64,000 nt of DNA from Streptomyces virginiae (GCF_000720455.1 NZ_JOAK01000020.1:1-64000); one strand, 5' to 3'. Counted from the stretch's first letter, positions 34,309 to 42,766 are shown. Program-made: numbers and translations. Notes: generated from the sequence alone by a model not told the origin.

Positions 34309-35358
34309 ATGATCGAAACCGACCCGCACGACCGGACTCCGGCCCGCACGCAGTACGACGGCAGGGCGGTGATCCACCCGGCCGCCGCATCGGCCGCCGA
34401 CCCGGCCTCCGTACTGCGCGTGCTCATCCAGCGCCGACAGGCCCTCCTGCACCGGGAATCGGCGGAGTTGAAGTCCCTGCGCACCTATGCCGACCTACTG
34501 GCCCACGAGCTGCCACCGCCGCCCGCCTTACCCTCCGGACCCCCGGCCGGCATCGAGATCGTCACCGGCGCCGAAGCCGTCGGGGCCCGCCTCGACGCCG
34601 TGCTCGACTCCGCCGAGACGGAAGTGCTCGTCCTCGACCGCGGCGCGCTGAGGGCGTCCCGGTCACCCGCGTCACCCGCGTCACCCCCGTCCCCCGCGGA
34701 CGCGCACTCCGCGGACGCGGGCGGGGGCGCGGCAGGAGGGGCGGGGGAAGTGGGGGAGACGGGGGCGGCGGGGGAGGCGGGCGCGGACCGCATTCGCCGT
34801 CTGCTGGCCCGCGGCATCACCGTACGGACCGTCACCGACCGGCGCGGTACCGATTTCCCCGAACGGGCCAGGGAACTGGTCGCCCTCACCCGACTCGGCC
34901 TCCAGGCCCGGATCGGCCGGCGCCTGCCCACCGGCCTGGTCCTCGTGGACCGCCGCATCTGCCTGCTGCCCCCGCCCCCCGCCGACGACGAAGGGGCCGA
35001 CGGGGCGGCCCTGGTCTTCGGCGACTCCCTGCTGCACCGCGCCGCACTACCGCTGTTCGAATCCCTGTGGGCGCGCGCCACCCCCGTCGGCAGCCCCGGC
35101 AGCCCCCTCACGGCGGGCCAGCGGGAACTCCTCGGGCTGCTCGCCTCCGGCCTGAAGGACGAGACCATCGCACGCCGGCTCGGCGTGCACGTGCACACCG
35201 CCCGCCGCCGGATCACCCGCATGCTGGAGGAGCTCGACGCCGACACCCGCTTCCAGGCCGGCGTCCAAGCCGCCATCCGCGGCTGGCTGCAACCCGACCC
35301 CACCTCGAACGCCGCCCCAGAGCCGCCGGGAACCCCCCGACCGGCAGGGGCGAACTGA
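34309..35358 (+). CDS. LuxR/TrmB-like transcriptional regulator
   Basis: A 349-residue regulator. A central region with LIQRRQALLHRESAELKSLR and GIEIVTGAEAVGARLDAVLD resembles the TrmB-type regulators of streptomycetes. It is followed by an Ala/Gly/Ser/Pro linker partly encoded by a 9-bp tandem repeat near 34661-34690. The C-terminus is a LuxR helix-turn-helix (LTAGQRELLGLLASGLKDET, IARRLGVHVHTARRRITRML). ATG 34309 is taken as start; an in-frame ATG at 34264 is possible and neither has a clear ribosome-binding site. It is divergent from the M4 protease and is a candidate for its regulator, although such proteins often act on distant genes. Confidence 0.78.
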   Translation: MIETDPHDRTPARTQYDGRAVIHPAAASAADPASVLRVLIQRRQALLHRESAELKSLRTYADLLAHELPPPPALPSGPPAGIEIVTGAEAVGARLDAVLDSAETEVLVLDRGALRASRSPASPASPPSPADAHSADAGGGAAGGAGEVGETGAAGEAGADRIRRLLARGITVRTVTDRRGTDFPERARELVALTRLGLQARIGRRLPTGLVLVDRRICLLPPPPADDEGADGAALVFGDSLLHRAALPLFESLWARATPVGSPGSPLTAGQRELLGLLASGLKDETIARRLGVHVHTARRRITRMLEELDADTRFQAGVQAAIRGWLQPDPTSNAAPEPPGTPRPAGAN

Positions 35359-35418
35359 TCCACCATCAGGCGACTCGGCCCGGGGCGCGGAGAGGACGAA
35401 GCCGCCGTACCGCGCCGC

Positions 35419-36324
35419 CTACGACCCCCCGCCCAGAGCCAGCGCGTCCCGAGCCAGCCCGCGCAGCCAGGCGTGGGCGGTGTCGGTGTCGTAGCGCTGG
35501 TGCCACGACAGGTACACCGGCGCCGAAGGCAGTTCGAGCGGCAGGGGGAGCACGACCAGGCCGAGAGCGGTGGCCAGGGAGCGCGTGGTGGCTTCGGGAA
35601 CGCTGACCACCAGATCGCAGTCGCGCGCGAACGCGAAAGCGGCCGCTTCGGTGGGCGCGGTCGCCACCACCCGGCGGCTGAGGCCGACCCGCGCGAGGGC
35701 GTCGTCCAGGGCGTTGGCGAGGTTCCCGCGTCGCGAGACGGTGACGTGCTCCGCCGCGGCGTACCGCTGCGCGGTGAGCGTCCCGTCGAGGGTGAAGGGA
35801 TGCCCCCGTCTCACGACGATGACGAGGCGGGTCTCGCCCACCTTCTCGGCGCGGATGTCCGGTGCGCCCGGGCGGTTGGCGTTCGCCTCCAGGTCGACCT
35901 CGCCGCGGCGCAACCCGGGCGTGTCGACGCTCGATTCCGCGACGAAGCGCAACCGCACGCCCGGGGCCTGGCCGCGTACGGACGCGAGCAGCGCGGGCCC
36001 GCTCAGGGCGACCAGGGAATCGTGCCAGCGCAGCGTGAAAGTGCGCTCCAGCGTCGCCAGATCGAGTTCACGACTCGGTGCCAGGACCCCCTGGACCTGG
36101 TGCAGCAGCTCGTGCACCTGTGCCCGGACGGCGATCGCATACGGCGTCGGGGTCATCGTGCGGCCGGTGCGCACCAGGATCTGATCCCCGGTGGTGTGCC
36201 GGATCCGGCCCAGGCTCCGACTCATCGCGGGGGCGGTGACGTGCAGGCGCGCGGCCGCCCCGGCCACGCTCCCCTCCTCCAGCAGCGCGTCGAGCGCGGT
36301 GAGCAGGTTCAAGTCCAATTGCAT
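35419..36324 (-). CDS. LysR-family transcriptional regulator
   Basis: A 301-residue LysR regulator. It opens MQLDLNLLTALDALLEEGSV and continues through the winged helix-turn-helix (AAARLHVTAPAMSRSLGRIR, TGDQILVRTGRTMTPT). The LysR substrate-binding domain fills the remainder. ATG 36324 gives the canonical first residues and has AGGAT upstream; an ATG at 36351 also exists. A 9-bp inverted repeat spans its start codon and ends two bases before a -35 element for the divergent monophosphatase gene. This is the classic layout for a LysR protein that represses itself and activates its neighbour. Inducer unknown. Confidence 0.9.
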   Translation of the reverse strand: MQLDLNLLTALDALLEEGSVAGAAARLHVTAPAMSRSLGRIRHTTGDQILVRTGRTMTPTPYAIAVRAQVHELLHQVQGVLAPSRELDLATLERTFTLRWHDSLVALSGPALLASVRGQAPGVRLRFVAESSVDTPGLRRGEVDLEANANRPGAPDIRAEKVGETRLVIVVRRGHPFTLDGTLTAQRYAAAEHVTVSRRGNLANALDDALARVGLSRRVVATAPTEAAAFAFARDCDLVVSVPEATTRSLATALGLVVLPLPLELPSAPVYLSWHQRYDTDTAHAWLRGLARDALALGGGS

Positions 36325-36384
36325 GTCAGTAATCCTAGAGGTTCCTGACATGCATTTGAAGTTAACGTTGCGGCTCCCTACCGT
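36321..36384 (+). promoter_or_regulatory. LysR operator and divergent promoter
   Basis: GCATGTCAG (36321-36329) and CTGACATGC (36345-36353) are a perfect inverted repeat with a 15-bp spacer. TTGAAG (36356-36361), 17 bp, and TACCGT (36379-36384) form a promoter reading toward the monophosphatase gene. The left arm covers the LysR start codon. The arrangement suggests activation from the right arm and autorepression at the left. Confidence 0.7.
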
Positions 36385-36462
36385 TGAGGCGAGAGCGCAC
36401 GACGGAACGCGCGGCCCGGACCGGCCGACCTCACCATCCCCTCCTCAGACAGGAGCACCACC

Positions 36463-37281
36463 ATGTCCGAAACGCTTCAGACCGAGGCCGTCACCACCCC
36501 CGACGCCCACCTGCTCGCCGAGACCGTGCTCGCCGTGCGCACGGCCGGCTCGGCGCTGCGCGAGCGGTTCGGCGAGGTGGTCCCCTACGAGACCCGCGAA
36601 GAGCTGATGCACGCGCTCGCCGCCAACGACGACACGGCCCTCGCCATCCTGCGCCCCCACCTCACGGACCTCCGCCCGGAGGCCGGCTGGGTGGAGGACG
36701 AGCTCGACGGCGGCGCGCTGCCGCCCGGCGAGTGGTGGGTCGTGGACCCGGCCGAAGGCAACGTCAACCACCTGCACGCCCTGCCGGAATGGGCGGTCAC
36801 CGCCACCCTCGTGCGCGACAACCAGCCGGTACTCACCGTGGTCCACCTGCCGTTGACCGGAGAGACCTACACCGCGCTCACCGGAGCGGGCGCCCACCTC
36901 GACGGCCGGCCCCTGCGCGTCAGCAAGACCGCGAACCTCGACCTGAGCATCGTCGCCACCAGCCAGGCCCGGCCGGACGAGGACGAGGAGGTCGTGCGGC
37001 GCGTCGGCCGCTCGATCACCGCGATGCTCTTCGACGCACTCGTCGTGCGCACCGCCGTGCCCGCGACCCTGCACCTGGTGAACGTGGCCGCCGGCAGGGC
37101 GGACGCCTTCTGGCAGTTCGCCGGGGCCCGTGCGGACCTGCTGCCCGGGGCGCTGCTCGTCCAGGAGGCCGGCGGACGGATCTCCGACGCCGAGGGCCGC
37201 CCCTGGACCCCCCAGAGCGGCAGCTTCCTGGCCGCCGCACCCGGCGTCCACGGCGAGGCCGTCGTGACGCTCTCCCGCTGA
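36463..37281 (+). CDS. Inositol-monophosphatase-family protein with altered metal motif
   Basis: A 272-residue protein of the Mg-dependent sugar-phosphatase fold: EAVTTPDAHLLAETVLAVRT at the start, EWWVVDPAEGNVNHLHALPEW at about residues 88-108, and ARADLLPGALLVQEAGGRI near 223. The family signature is DPxDGT; here the second Asp is Glu and Thr is Asn, and the last WD motif is AD. Metal binding may be weakened or substrate altered. A good promoter lies 80 bp upstream under likely LysR control. It is followed by an octamer repeat and an NAD(P)-binding protein gene that is probably in the same operon. Confidence 0.82.
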   Translation: MSETLQTEAVTTPDAHLLAETVLAVRTAGSALRERFGEVVPYETREELMHALAANDDTALAILRPHLTDLRPEAGWVEDELDGGALPPGEWWVVDPAEGNVNHLHALPEWAVTATLVRDNQPVLTVVHLPLTGETYTALTGAGAHLDGRPLRVSKTANLDLSIVATSQARPDEDEEVVRRVGRSITAMLFDALVVRTAVPATLHLVNVAAGRADAFWQFAGARADLLPGALLVQEAGGRISDAEGRPWTPQSGSFLAAAPGVHGEAVVTLSR

Positions 37282-37300
37282 CCCCTCACGAGAACCACAG

Positions 37301-37337
37301 CGACCGAACGACCGAACGACCGAACGACCGAACGACC
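37301..37337 (+). repeat. Tandem GACCGAAC octamer repeat
   Basis: About four and a half copies of the octamer GACCGAAC lie head to tail in the 73-bp gap between the monophosphatase and the NAD(P)-binding protein genes, close to the second gene's translation start. The repeat may vary in copy number by slippage. No protein is encoded here. Confidence 0.85.
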
Positions 37338-37354
37338 AAGAGAAACGGATCGTC

Positions 37355-37951
37355 ATGAACCAGATCGCCATACTCGGCAACGGCCGCGTCGGCAGCAACC
37401 TCGCCGCCGCCCTCACCCGGGCAGGACACCAGGTCGCCGTGGCGGACCGCGCACCGGGCGCCGCCGCCGATGCCGCCCGCAGTGCCCGGATCGTCATCAA
37501 CGCCACACCGGGCGCCGGCTCACTGGAACGTCTCGCCGCCCTGCGCGAGGAATTGCGGGGCAAGATCCTCGTGGACGTCTCCAACGCCACCACCGACGGC
37601 CCGGACGGACTGCCCGCCGACCTCCTCCACCCGGGCTCCAGCCTCGCCGAACAGCTCCAGGAAGCGCTCCCCGAAACCAGCGTCGTCAAGACGCTCAACA
37701 CCATGCTCTTCTCGGTGATGACCGCACCGGCCGCGCTGACCCAGCCGCCGACCGCGTTCCTCTCGGGCGAGGACCCGCAGGCCAAGCAGACCGTCCTCGA
37801 ACTGCTCACCGACCTCGGCTGGCGGCAGGAATGGATCACCGACCTCGGCGGAATCCAGACCGCCCGCGCCACGGAGGCCGCGATCCTGTTCGTGCCGCAT
37901 GTGATCCGCGCCGCCGGATTCTCCCCCTTCGCGCTCTCCATCGCCCGCTGA
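37355..37951 (+). CDS. NAD(P)-binding F420-reductase-like protein
   Basis: A 198-residue Rossmann protein. It starts MNQIAILGNGRVGSNLAAAL with the dinucleotide motif GNGRVGSN, then ARIVINATPGAG and ILVDVSNATTDGPDGLP, matching the NADPH-dependent F420 reductase/NPD family (compare DVSNP in relatives). SVVKTLNTMLFSVM and the helical end complete a single-domain form. It could reduce F420 or use it with a substrate. The gene follows the monophosphatase gene in the same direction, and the pair probably forms a LysR-controlled operon. The ribosome-binding site is weak. Substrate unknown. Confidence 0.82.
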   Translation: MNQIAILGNGRVGSNLAAALTRAGHQVAVADRAPGAAADAARSARIVINATPGAGSLERLAALREELRGKILVDVSNATTDGPDGLPADLLHPGSSLAEQLQEALPETSVVKTLNTMLFSVMTAPAALTQPPTAFLSGEDPQAKQTVLELLTDLGWRQEWITDLGGIQTARATEAAILFVPHVIRAAGFSPFALSIAR

Positions 37952-38086
37952 CGCCGGCCCGCCGACCCGCACCTTCGGAGGGGCGCGGCGAGCCGCTCCG
38001 AGGTCGCCACGTCGAGGACGTATGTCGCGGCCGGGCCGGGGAAGACGCTGAGGCATACTTCCCATAACCGGACATGGAGGACGGTC

Positions 38087-38722
38087 GTGGCTGCACGTGA
38101 ACGCAATCCCCTGCGACAGCAGCAGGCCGCCCCACCGTCCGCCCCCGGCCCGGTCCACTCGCGCGTCGCGCTCCGCGTCAACGGCCGGAGCCACGTCCTC
38201 GACCTGGACAACCGCGTCACCCTCCTCGATGCCCTCCGGGAGCGGCTCGACCTGACCGGTTCCAAGAAGGGCTGCGACCACGGGCAGTGCGGAGCCTGCA
38301 CCGTCCTCGTCGACGGCCGGCGCGCCAACAGCTGCCTGCTGCTGGCCGTGACCCTGGACGACTCCGAGATCGTCACCGTCGAGGGGCTCGCCGCCCCCGA
38401 CGGCGCCCTGTCCCCCCTCCAGCAGGCCTTCCTCGACCACGACGCCTTCCAGTGCGGCTACTGCACCCCCGGCCAGCTCTGCTCCGCCGTCGGAGTCCTG
38501 CGGGAGGCCGCCGCCGGACACCCCTCCCACGTGACCGGCGCGGACGCCCCCGCCGACACCGCCCGCCCGGTCGTCCTGAGCGCCGAGGAGATCGCGGAGC
38601 GGCTCAGCGGCAATCTCTGCCGCTGCGGCGCCTACAACGGGATCGCCGAAGCCGTGGCCGCCTGCGCCGCCGCCGGGACCCCCGACCGGACCCCGCCCCC
38701 GACCCCGGACGTGATCGCGTGA
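38087..38722 (+). CDS. paoA: Aldehyde oxidoreductase 2Fe-2S subunit (PaoA-like)
   Basis: A 211-residue xanthine-oxidase-family small subunit. The plant-type ferredoxin domain has GSKKGCDHGQCGACTVLVDG with a further Cys in ANSCLLLA (cluster II). The helical domain has DAFQCGYCTPGQ and GNLCRCGAYNGI (cluster I). No twin-arginine signal is present, so unlike E. coli PaoA it should stay in the cytoplasm. The start is GTG 38087 with GGAGG upstream. Its stop overlaps the next start in a GTGA quartet. Role: carries electrons between the molybdenum centre of the large subunit and FAD in the middle subunit. Confidence 0.9.
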   Translation: MAARERNPLRQQQAAPPSAPGPVHSRVALRVNGRSHVLDLDNRVTLLDALRERLDLTGSKKGCDHGQCGACTVLVDGRRANSCLLLAVTLDDSEIVTVEGLAAPDGALSPLQQAFLDHDAFQCGYCTPGQLCSAVGVLREAAAGHPSHVTGADAPADTARPVVLSAEEIAERLSGNLCRCGAYNGIAEAVAACAAAGTPDRTPPPTPDVIA

Positions 38723-39738
38723 AGCCCTTCGCCTACGTACGGGCCACCAGCCTCCAGGAAGCGGCGGCCGCCTACGCGAGCCACCCCGGCTCCCGCTACA
38801 TCGGCGGCGGCACCAATCTGGTCGACCTCATGAAGCACGACGTGGAGACCCCCGACACCCTCATCGACCTCACCCGGCTGCCCCTCCACGACATCCGGGA
38901 ACTGCCCACCGGCGGGCTCCGGGTCGAAGCCGGTGTGTCCAACACCGACCTGGCCGTGCACCCCCTCGTCCGCACCCGCTACCCCGCCCTGTCCCAGGCC
39001 CTCCTGGCCGGCGCGTCCGGACAGCTGCGCAACGTCGCCACCACCGGCGGGAACCTGCTCCAGCGCACCCGGTGCCCGTACTTCCAGGACGTGTCCAAGC
39101 CCTGCAACAAGCGGGAACCCGGTACCGGATGCGCAGCCCGCGACGGAGTGCACCGCGACCACGCCGTCCTCGGCCACTCCGAGCACTGCATCGCCACCCA
39201 CCCCTCGGACATGGCAGTGGCCCTCGCCGCCCTCGACGCCGAGATCGAGCTCTACGACGGCGAGCACGGAACCCGCCGGGTGGCGGCGGCCGGCTTCCAC
39301 CGGCTTCCCGGCGAGCACCCCGAACGGGACACCGTCCTGCGCCCGGGCGAGATCGTCACCGCCGTGCTCCTGCCCCCGCCCGCGCCCGGAGCCGTCTCCC
39401 TCTACCGCAAGGCCCGCGACCGCGCCTCGTACGCCTTCGCCCTCGCCTCGGTGGCCGCCGTCCTCGCACTCCACGACGGCCGCGTACGCCACGTCGCCCT
39501 CGCCTTCGGCGGCCTCGCCCACCGGCCCTGGCGCGCCACCACCGCCGAGGAACGGCTCACCGGCGCCGTACCCACCGACGAGGCCGTACGGGAAGCCGTC
39601 GACGCGGAGCTGGCCGCGGCCCGGCCCCTGCCCGACAACGCCTTCAAGGTCGCTCTCGCCCGCAACCTCGCCCGAGACGCCGTCGCAACGCTGGTCCGCT
39701 CGGCCCCCGGCGCTCCGCCCGCCCGCCCCCAGCCGTGA
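38719..39738 (+). CDS. paoB: Aldehyde oxidoreductase FAD subunit with 4Fe-4S insertion (PaoB-like)
   Basis: A 339-residue FAD-binding subunit. It starts VKPFAYVRATSLQEAAAAYA, has FAD motifs RYIGGGTNLVDLMK and TTGGNLLQ, and then a cysteine-bearing insertion (RTRCPYF, KPCNKREPGTGC, HSEHCIATHPSD) that binds an additional 4Fe-4S cluster in PaoB and 4-hydroxybenzoyl-CoA reductase. A CO-dehydrogenase C-terminal domain follows. GTG 38719 overlaps the upstream stop. The insertion separates it from ordinary xanthine dehydrogenase FAD subunits and supports a Pao-type aldehyde oxidoreductase. It passes electrons from the small subunit to the final acceptor. Confidence 0.9.
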   Translation: MKPFAYVRATSLQEAAAAYASHPGSRYIGGGTNLVDLMKHDVETPDTLIDLTRLPLHDIRELPTGGLRVEAGVSNTDLAVHPLVRTRYPALSQALLAGASGQLRNVATTGGNLLQRTRCPYFQDVSKPCNKREPGTGCAARDGVHRDHAVLGHSEHCIATHPSDMAVALAALDAEIELYDGEHGTRRVAAAGFHRLPGEHPERDTVLRPGEIVTAVLLPPPAPGAVSLYRKARDRASYAFALASVAAVLALHDGRVRHVALAFGGLAHRPWRATTAEERLTGAVPTDEAVREAVDAELAAARPLPDNAFKVALARNLARDAVATLVRSAPGAPPARPQP

Positions 39739-39767
39739 CCGCCCCCCGAACGGAAAGGGGACACGCG

Positions 39768-41879
39768 ATGCCCACCACGCCCGACACTCCGTCCGCCCTC
39801 GGCAGCCCGGCCCGGCGCAGCGAGGGACGCGAGAAGGTCACCGGAGCCGCCCGCTACGCCGCCGAGCACACACCCCCCGGCTGTGCCTACGCCTGGCCCG
39901 TGCCCGCCACGATCGCCCGCGGCCGCGTCACCTCCGTCGACACCGCCCCCGCCACCGCCGTGCCCGGTGTGATCGGCGTACTGACCCCGTACGACGCGCC
40001 CCGCCTCGGCGCGGCCGACGACCCCACCCTGCGCCTCCTCCAGGACCTGAGCGTGCCCCACCGCGGCTGGTACGTGGCCCTGGCCGTCGCCGACACCCTG
40101 GAGGGTGCGCGGGCCGCCGCCGCCACGGTCCGCGTCACCTACGAGACCGACCCCCACGACGTCATCCTCAGCGTCGACCACCAGCGCGCCTACACCCCCG
40201 AAGAGGCCAACGGAGGCCACCCCGCACACCGCGAGCAGGGGGACCCGGACGCGGCGCTCGCCGCCGCACCCGTACGGATCGACTGCGCCTACGCGGTGGC
40301 GCCCCTGCACAACCACCCCATGGAACCGCACTCCGCCACCGCCGACTGGGACGAGGAACGTCACCACCTCACCGTGCACGACTCCAGCCAGGGCGCCGGA
40401 CCCGTCCGCACGGCGCTGGCCGCACTCCTCAAGCTGACCGACGAGGACGTCACCGTCGTCTCCGAGCACGTCGGCGGCGGATTCGGCTGCAAGGGCACCC
40501 CGCGACCGCACGTGGTCCTGGCGGCGATGGCCTCGCGCCGCTACGGCAGGCCCGTCAAACTCGCCCTCCCGCGCAACCACCTTCCCGCCACCGTCGGCCA
40601 CCGCGCGCCCACCCTGCACCGCATCCGGCTCGGCGCCCGGACCGACGGCACCCTGACCGCCCTGACCCACGAGGTCACCACCCACACCTCCCGCGTCCGC
40701 GAGTTCGTCGAGCAGGCGGCGGTGCCGGCCCGCGTCATGTACGCGGTGCCCGACATGCGCACCATCCACCGGGCCGTCGCCCTCGACGTGCCCACCCCGT
40801 CCTGGATGCGCGCCCCCGGCGAGGCCCCGGGCATGTACGCCCTGGAATCGGCGATGGACGAGCTGGCCGAAACCCTCGGCATCGACCCGATCGAGCTGCG
40901 CGTGCGCAACGAACCCCGTACCGAACCCGACAGCGGCCTCCCCTTCAGCAGCCGCCACCTCGTCGAGTGCCTGCGCGAGGGTGCCGAGCGGTTCGGCTGG
41001 GCCGACTGCCGCGAGCCCCGTCGGCAGGGCCCTCACCTCATCGGCAGCGGAGTCGCCGCCGCCACCTACCCCGTGCTCGTCGCGCCCTCCACCGCACGGG
41101 CGCACGCCCTCCCCGACGGCGGCTACCTCGTCGAAATCAACGCCACCGACATCGGAACGGGCGCCCGTACGGTCCTGGCCCAGGTGGCAGCCGATGCCCT
41201 GCGGGTTCCGCTCGACCGTGTGTCCGTCGCCATCGGACACACCGGCCTGCCCGCGGCCTCGCTCGCCGGCGGTTCCTCGGGCACCGGCTCCTGGGGCTGG
41301 GCCGTCCACGACGCCTGCACCGCCTTGACCGCGCGCCTGGAGCGCCACCACGGGCCGCTGCCGACCGTGGGGCTGTCCGCGTCCGCCGACACCACCCAGT
41401 CCGCCAAGCAGAAGTCCCCGTACTCCCGGCACGCCTTCGGCGCGCACTTCGCCGAGGTGCGGGTCGACACGATCACCGGGGAGGTCCGGGCACGGCGCAT
41501 GCTGGGCGTCTTCGCCGCCGGCCGCATCCTCAACCCGCTCACCGCACGGTCGCAGTTCAAGGGCGGCATGGTGATGGGACTCGGCATGGCGCTGACGGAA
41601 CACAGCACGATGGACGCGGAGTTCGGCGACTTCGCCGAGAGCGACCTCGCCGCCTACCACGTCCCGGCGCACGCCGACGTACCCACCATCGAGGCACACT
41701 GGATCGACGAACACGACAAGCACCTCAACCCCATGGGCAGCAAGGGGATCGGCGAGATCGGCATCGTCGGAACGGCGGCCGCGATCGGAAACGCGTTCTG
41801 CCACGCCACGGGGCACCGCCTGCGCGAACTGCCCCTGACACCGGATCGCGTACTGACCGCACTGGGCGGCGCCGGCTGA
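39768..41879 (+). CDS. paoC: Aldehyde oxidoreductase molybdenum subunit (PaoC-like)
   Basis: A 703-residue large subunit of the xanthine-oxidase family. It starts with SPARRSEGREKVTGAARYAA and has molybdopterin-contact motifs HNHPMEPHSATADW, GGGFGCKGTPRP and SWMRAPGEAPGMYALESAMD. The catalytic glutamate lies in KGIGEIGIVGTAAA near residue 662, with ITGEVRARRMLGVFAAGRIL before it. The enzyme oxidises aldehydes to carboxylic acids using molybdopterin cytosine dinucleotide. AAGGGG precedes the ATG at 39768. It completes the paoABC operon; no cofactor-insertion chaperone (PaoD/XdhC) gene follows, so maturation depends on a gene elsewhere. Confidence 0.9.
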   Translation: MPTTPDTPSALGSPARRSEGREKVTGAARYAAEHTPPGCAYAWPVPATIARGRVTSVDTAPATAVPGVIGVLTPYDAPRLGAADDPTLRLLQDLSVPHRGWYVALAVADTLEGARAAAATVRVTYETDPHDVILSVDHQRAYTPEEANGGHPAHREQGDPDAALAAAPVRIDCAYAVAPLHNHPMEPHSATADWDEERHHLTVHDSSQGAGPVRTALAALLKLTDEDVTVVSEHVGGGFGCKGTPRPHVVLAAMASRRYGRPVKLALPRNHLPATVGHRAPTLHRIRLGARTDGTLTALTHEVTTHTSRVREFVEQAAVPARVMYAVPDMRTIHRAVALDVPTPSWMRAPGEAPGMYALESAMDELAETLGIDPIELRVRNEPRTEPDSGLPFSSRHLVECLREGAERFGWADCREPRRQGPHLIGSGVAAATYPVLVAPSTARAHALPDGGYLVEINATDIGTGARTVLAQVAADALRVPLDRVSVAIGHTGLPAASLAGGSSGTGSWGWAVHDACTALTARLERHHGPLPTVGLSASADTTQSAKQKSPYSRHAFGAHFAEVRVDTITGEVRARRMLGVFAAGRILNPLTARSQFKGGMVMGLGMALTEHSTMDAEFGDFAESDLAAYHVPAHADVPTIEAHWIDEHDKHLNPMGSKGIGEIGIVGTAAAIGNAFCHATGHRLRELPLTPDRVLTALGGAG

Positions 41880-41899
41880 CGACGGGAGGCGAGCGCTTC

Positions 41900-42481
41900 C
41901 TACCTCGTCATCGGCTGCGGGGTCGGCGGCAGCGCTGTGGGCCTCGGCGGCTTCGCAGTCGGCGCGACGCCGGGTGTCGGCGTGGCGGGCAGGCCCGGTG
42001 TCGGGCCCGAAGCGCAGCCCGGGCCCGGCGTGATGACAGGGGTCGGGACCGGGTCGGGTGCGGAGGCGGCCATCGGCGCGCGGGCCGGGACCGGTGCGGA
42101 GGTCGGGAGCCGCGTGGGGGTGGGACTCGGTGCGCGGGTCGGGGCCGTGGTGGGGGCGGCGCTCGGTGTCGGAGTCGGCGTGCAGGCCGGGTCGGGCGTG
42201 CACGCGGGGCTCGGTATCGGGTCGGGCTCGGAGGCCGCGATCGGGGCGAGCGCCGGGGGCGGTGTGGAGCCGGGCTCGGTGGTCGGGCGCGGAGTGTGGA
42301 CGGGAGTCGGCGTGCCGGTCGGGTCCGGTGTGCGGCTCGGAGCGGGCGTGCAGGTGGGACTCGCTGTCGGAGCCGCGGTCGCGGTGCGTGCCTGAGCCAT
42401 GCCCGTCGCGAGAGGCAGGGCGGCGACTAAGCCGGACACCGCAACAGCGGCCGCCAGCCCACGAGTTCGGTGAGTGCGCAT
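41900..42481 (-). CDS. Secreted Pro/Thr-rich low-complexity protein
   Basis: A 193-residue protein. MRTHRTRGLAAAVAVSGLVA plus ALPLATGMAQA is a Sec signal peptide. The mature chain is almost wholly Pro, Thr, Ala and Ser in irregular TP/AP repeats, with four widely spaced cysteines (SPTCTP, SPACTP, DPACTP, GPGCAS). No domain is recognised. It could be a cell-wall-spanning or heavily O-glycosylated stalk protein, since streptomycetes O-mannosylate Pro/Thr segments. GGGGGAA precedes the ATG at 42481, and a perfect 9-bp hairpin (42504-42525) lies in its leader. It is convergent with paoC. Confidence 0.6.
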   Translation of the reverse strand: MRTHRTRGLAAAVAVSGLVAALPLATGMAQARTATAAPTASPTCTPAPSRTPDPTGTPTPVHTPRPTTEPGSTPPPALAPIAASEPDPIPSPACTPDPACTPTPTPSAAPTTAPTRAPSPTPTRLPTSAPVPARAPMAASAPDPVPTPVITPGPGCASGPTPGLPATPTPGVAPTAKPPRPTALPPTPQPMTR

Positions 42482-42568
42482 CAGGTTCCCCCCGGGTCTG
42501 TGCTGCCCGGCGCTGTCGCCGGGCAAGATCGAAAGGGAGCCAACACGCTCCGCTGCCGACCCGCAAGT

Positions 42569-42766
42569 TCAGGATCGCGCCCCCCGGGGGGAGGGGGCAG
42601 CACGTACGACGTAGGCCCCGGTCTCCTTGAGGATGCCGGGGCCTTGATCGAGCGCTGGGCAGGCCTTGCACCTGCATTCCCCCACGGGAAGTGGGGTGTC
42701 TTTCCTTGGACCACCAACGCGAGTCCCGCCGGCCGGTGTCCCGGCCGCGAGTACAAGATCGATCAT
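42569..42766 (-). other. Hairpin-rich intergenic region with a possible 65-codon ORF
   Basis: Within the 483-bp gap 42482-42964 this segment contains a compound hairpin (GGCCCCGG 42614-42621, TCCT/AGGA inside, CCGGGGCC 42636-42643), a GCAGG/CCTGC hairpin at 42659-42675 and a CCCAC/GTGGG hairpin near 42680-42697. A minus-strand frame (ATG 42766) would encode MIDLVLAAGTPAGGTRVGGP... with a Cys cluster ECRCKACP, but its ribosome-binding site is poor. It may be a structured leader RNA of the secreted protein gene, a small RNA, or a small protein. I cannot match it to a known riboswitch. Confidence 0.3.

Noticed and set aside
35056..35064. TTCGAATCC, a tRNA T-loop-like sequence
   Set aside because: It lies inside the LuxR-type coding frame (codons for LFESL), and no cloverleaf can be drawn around it.
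37301..37337. CRISPR-like repeats
   Set aside because: The eight-base units are directly adjacent with no spacers, so this is a simple tandem repeat.
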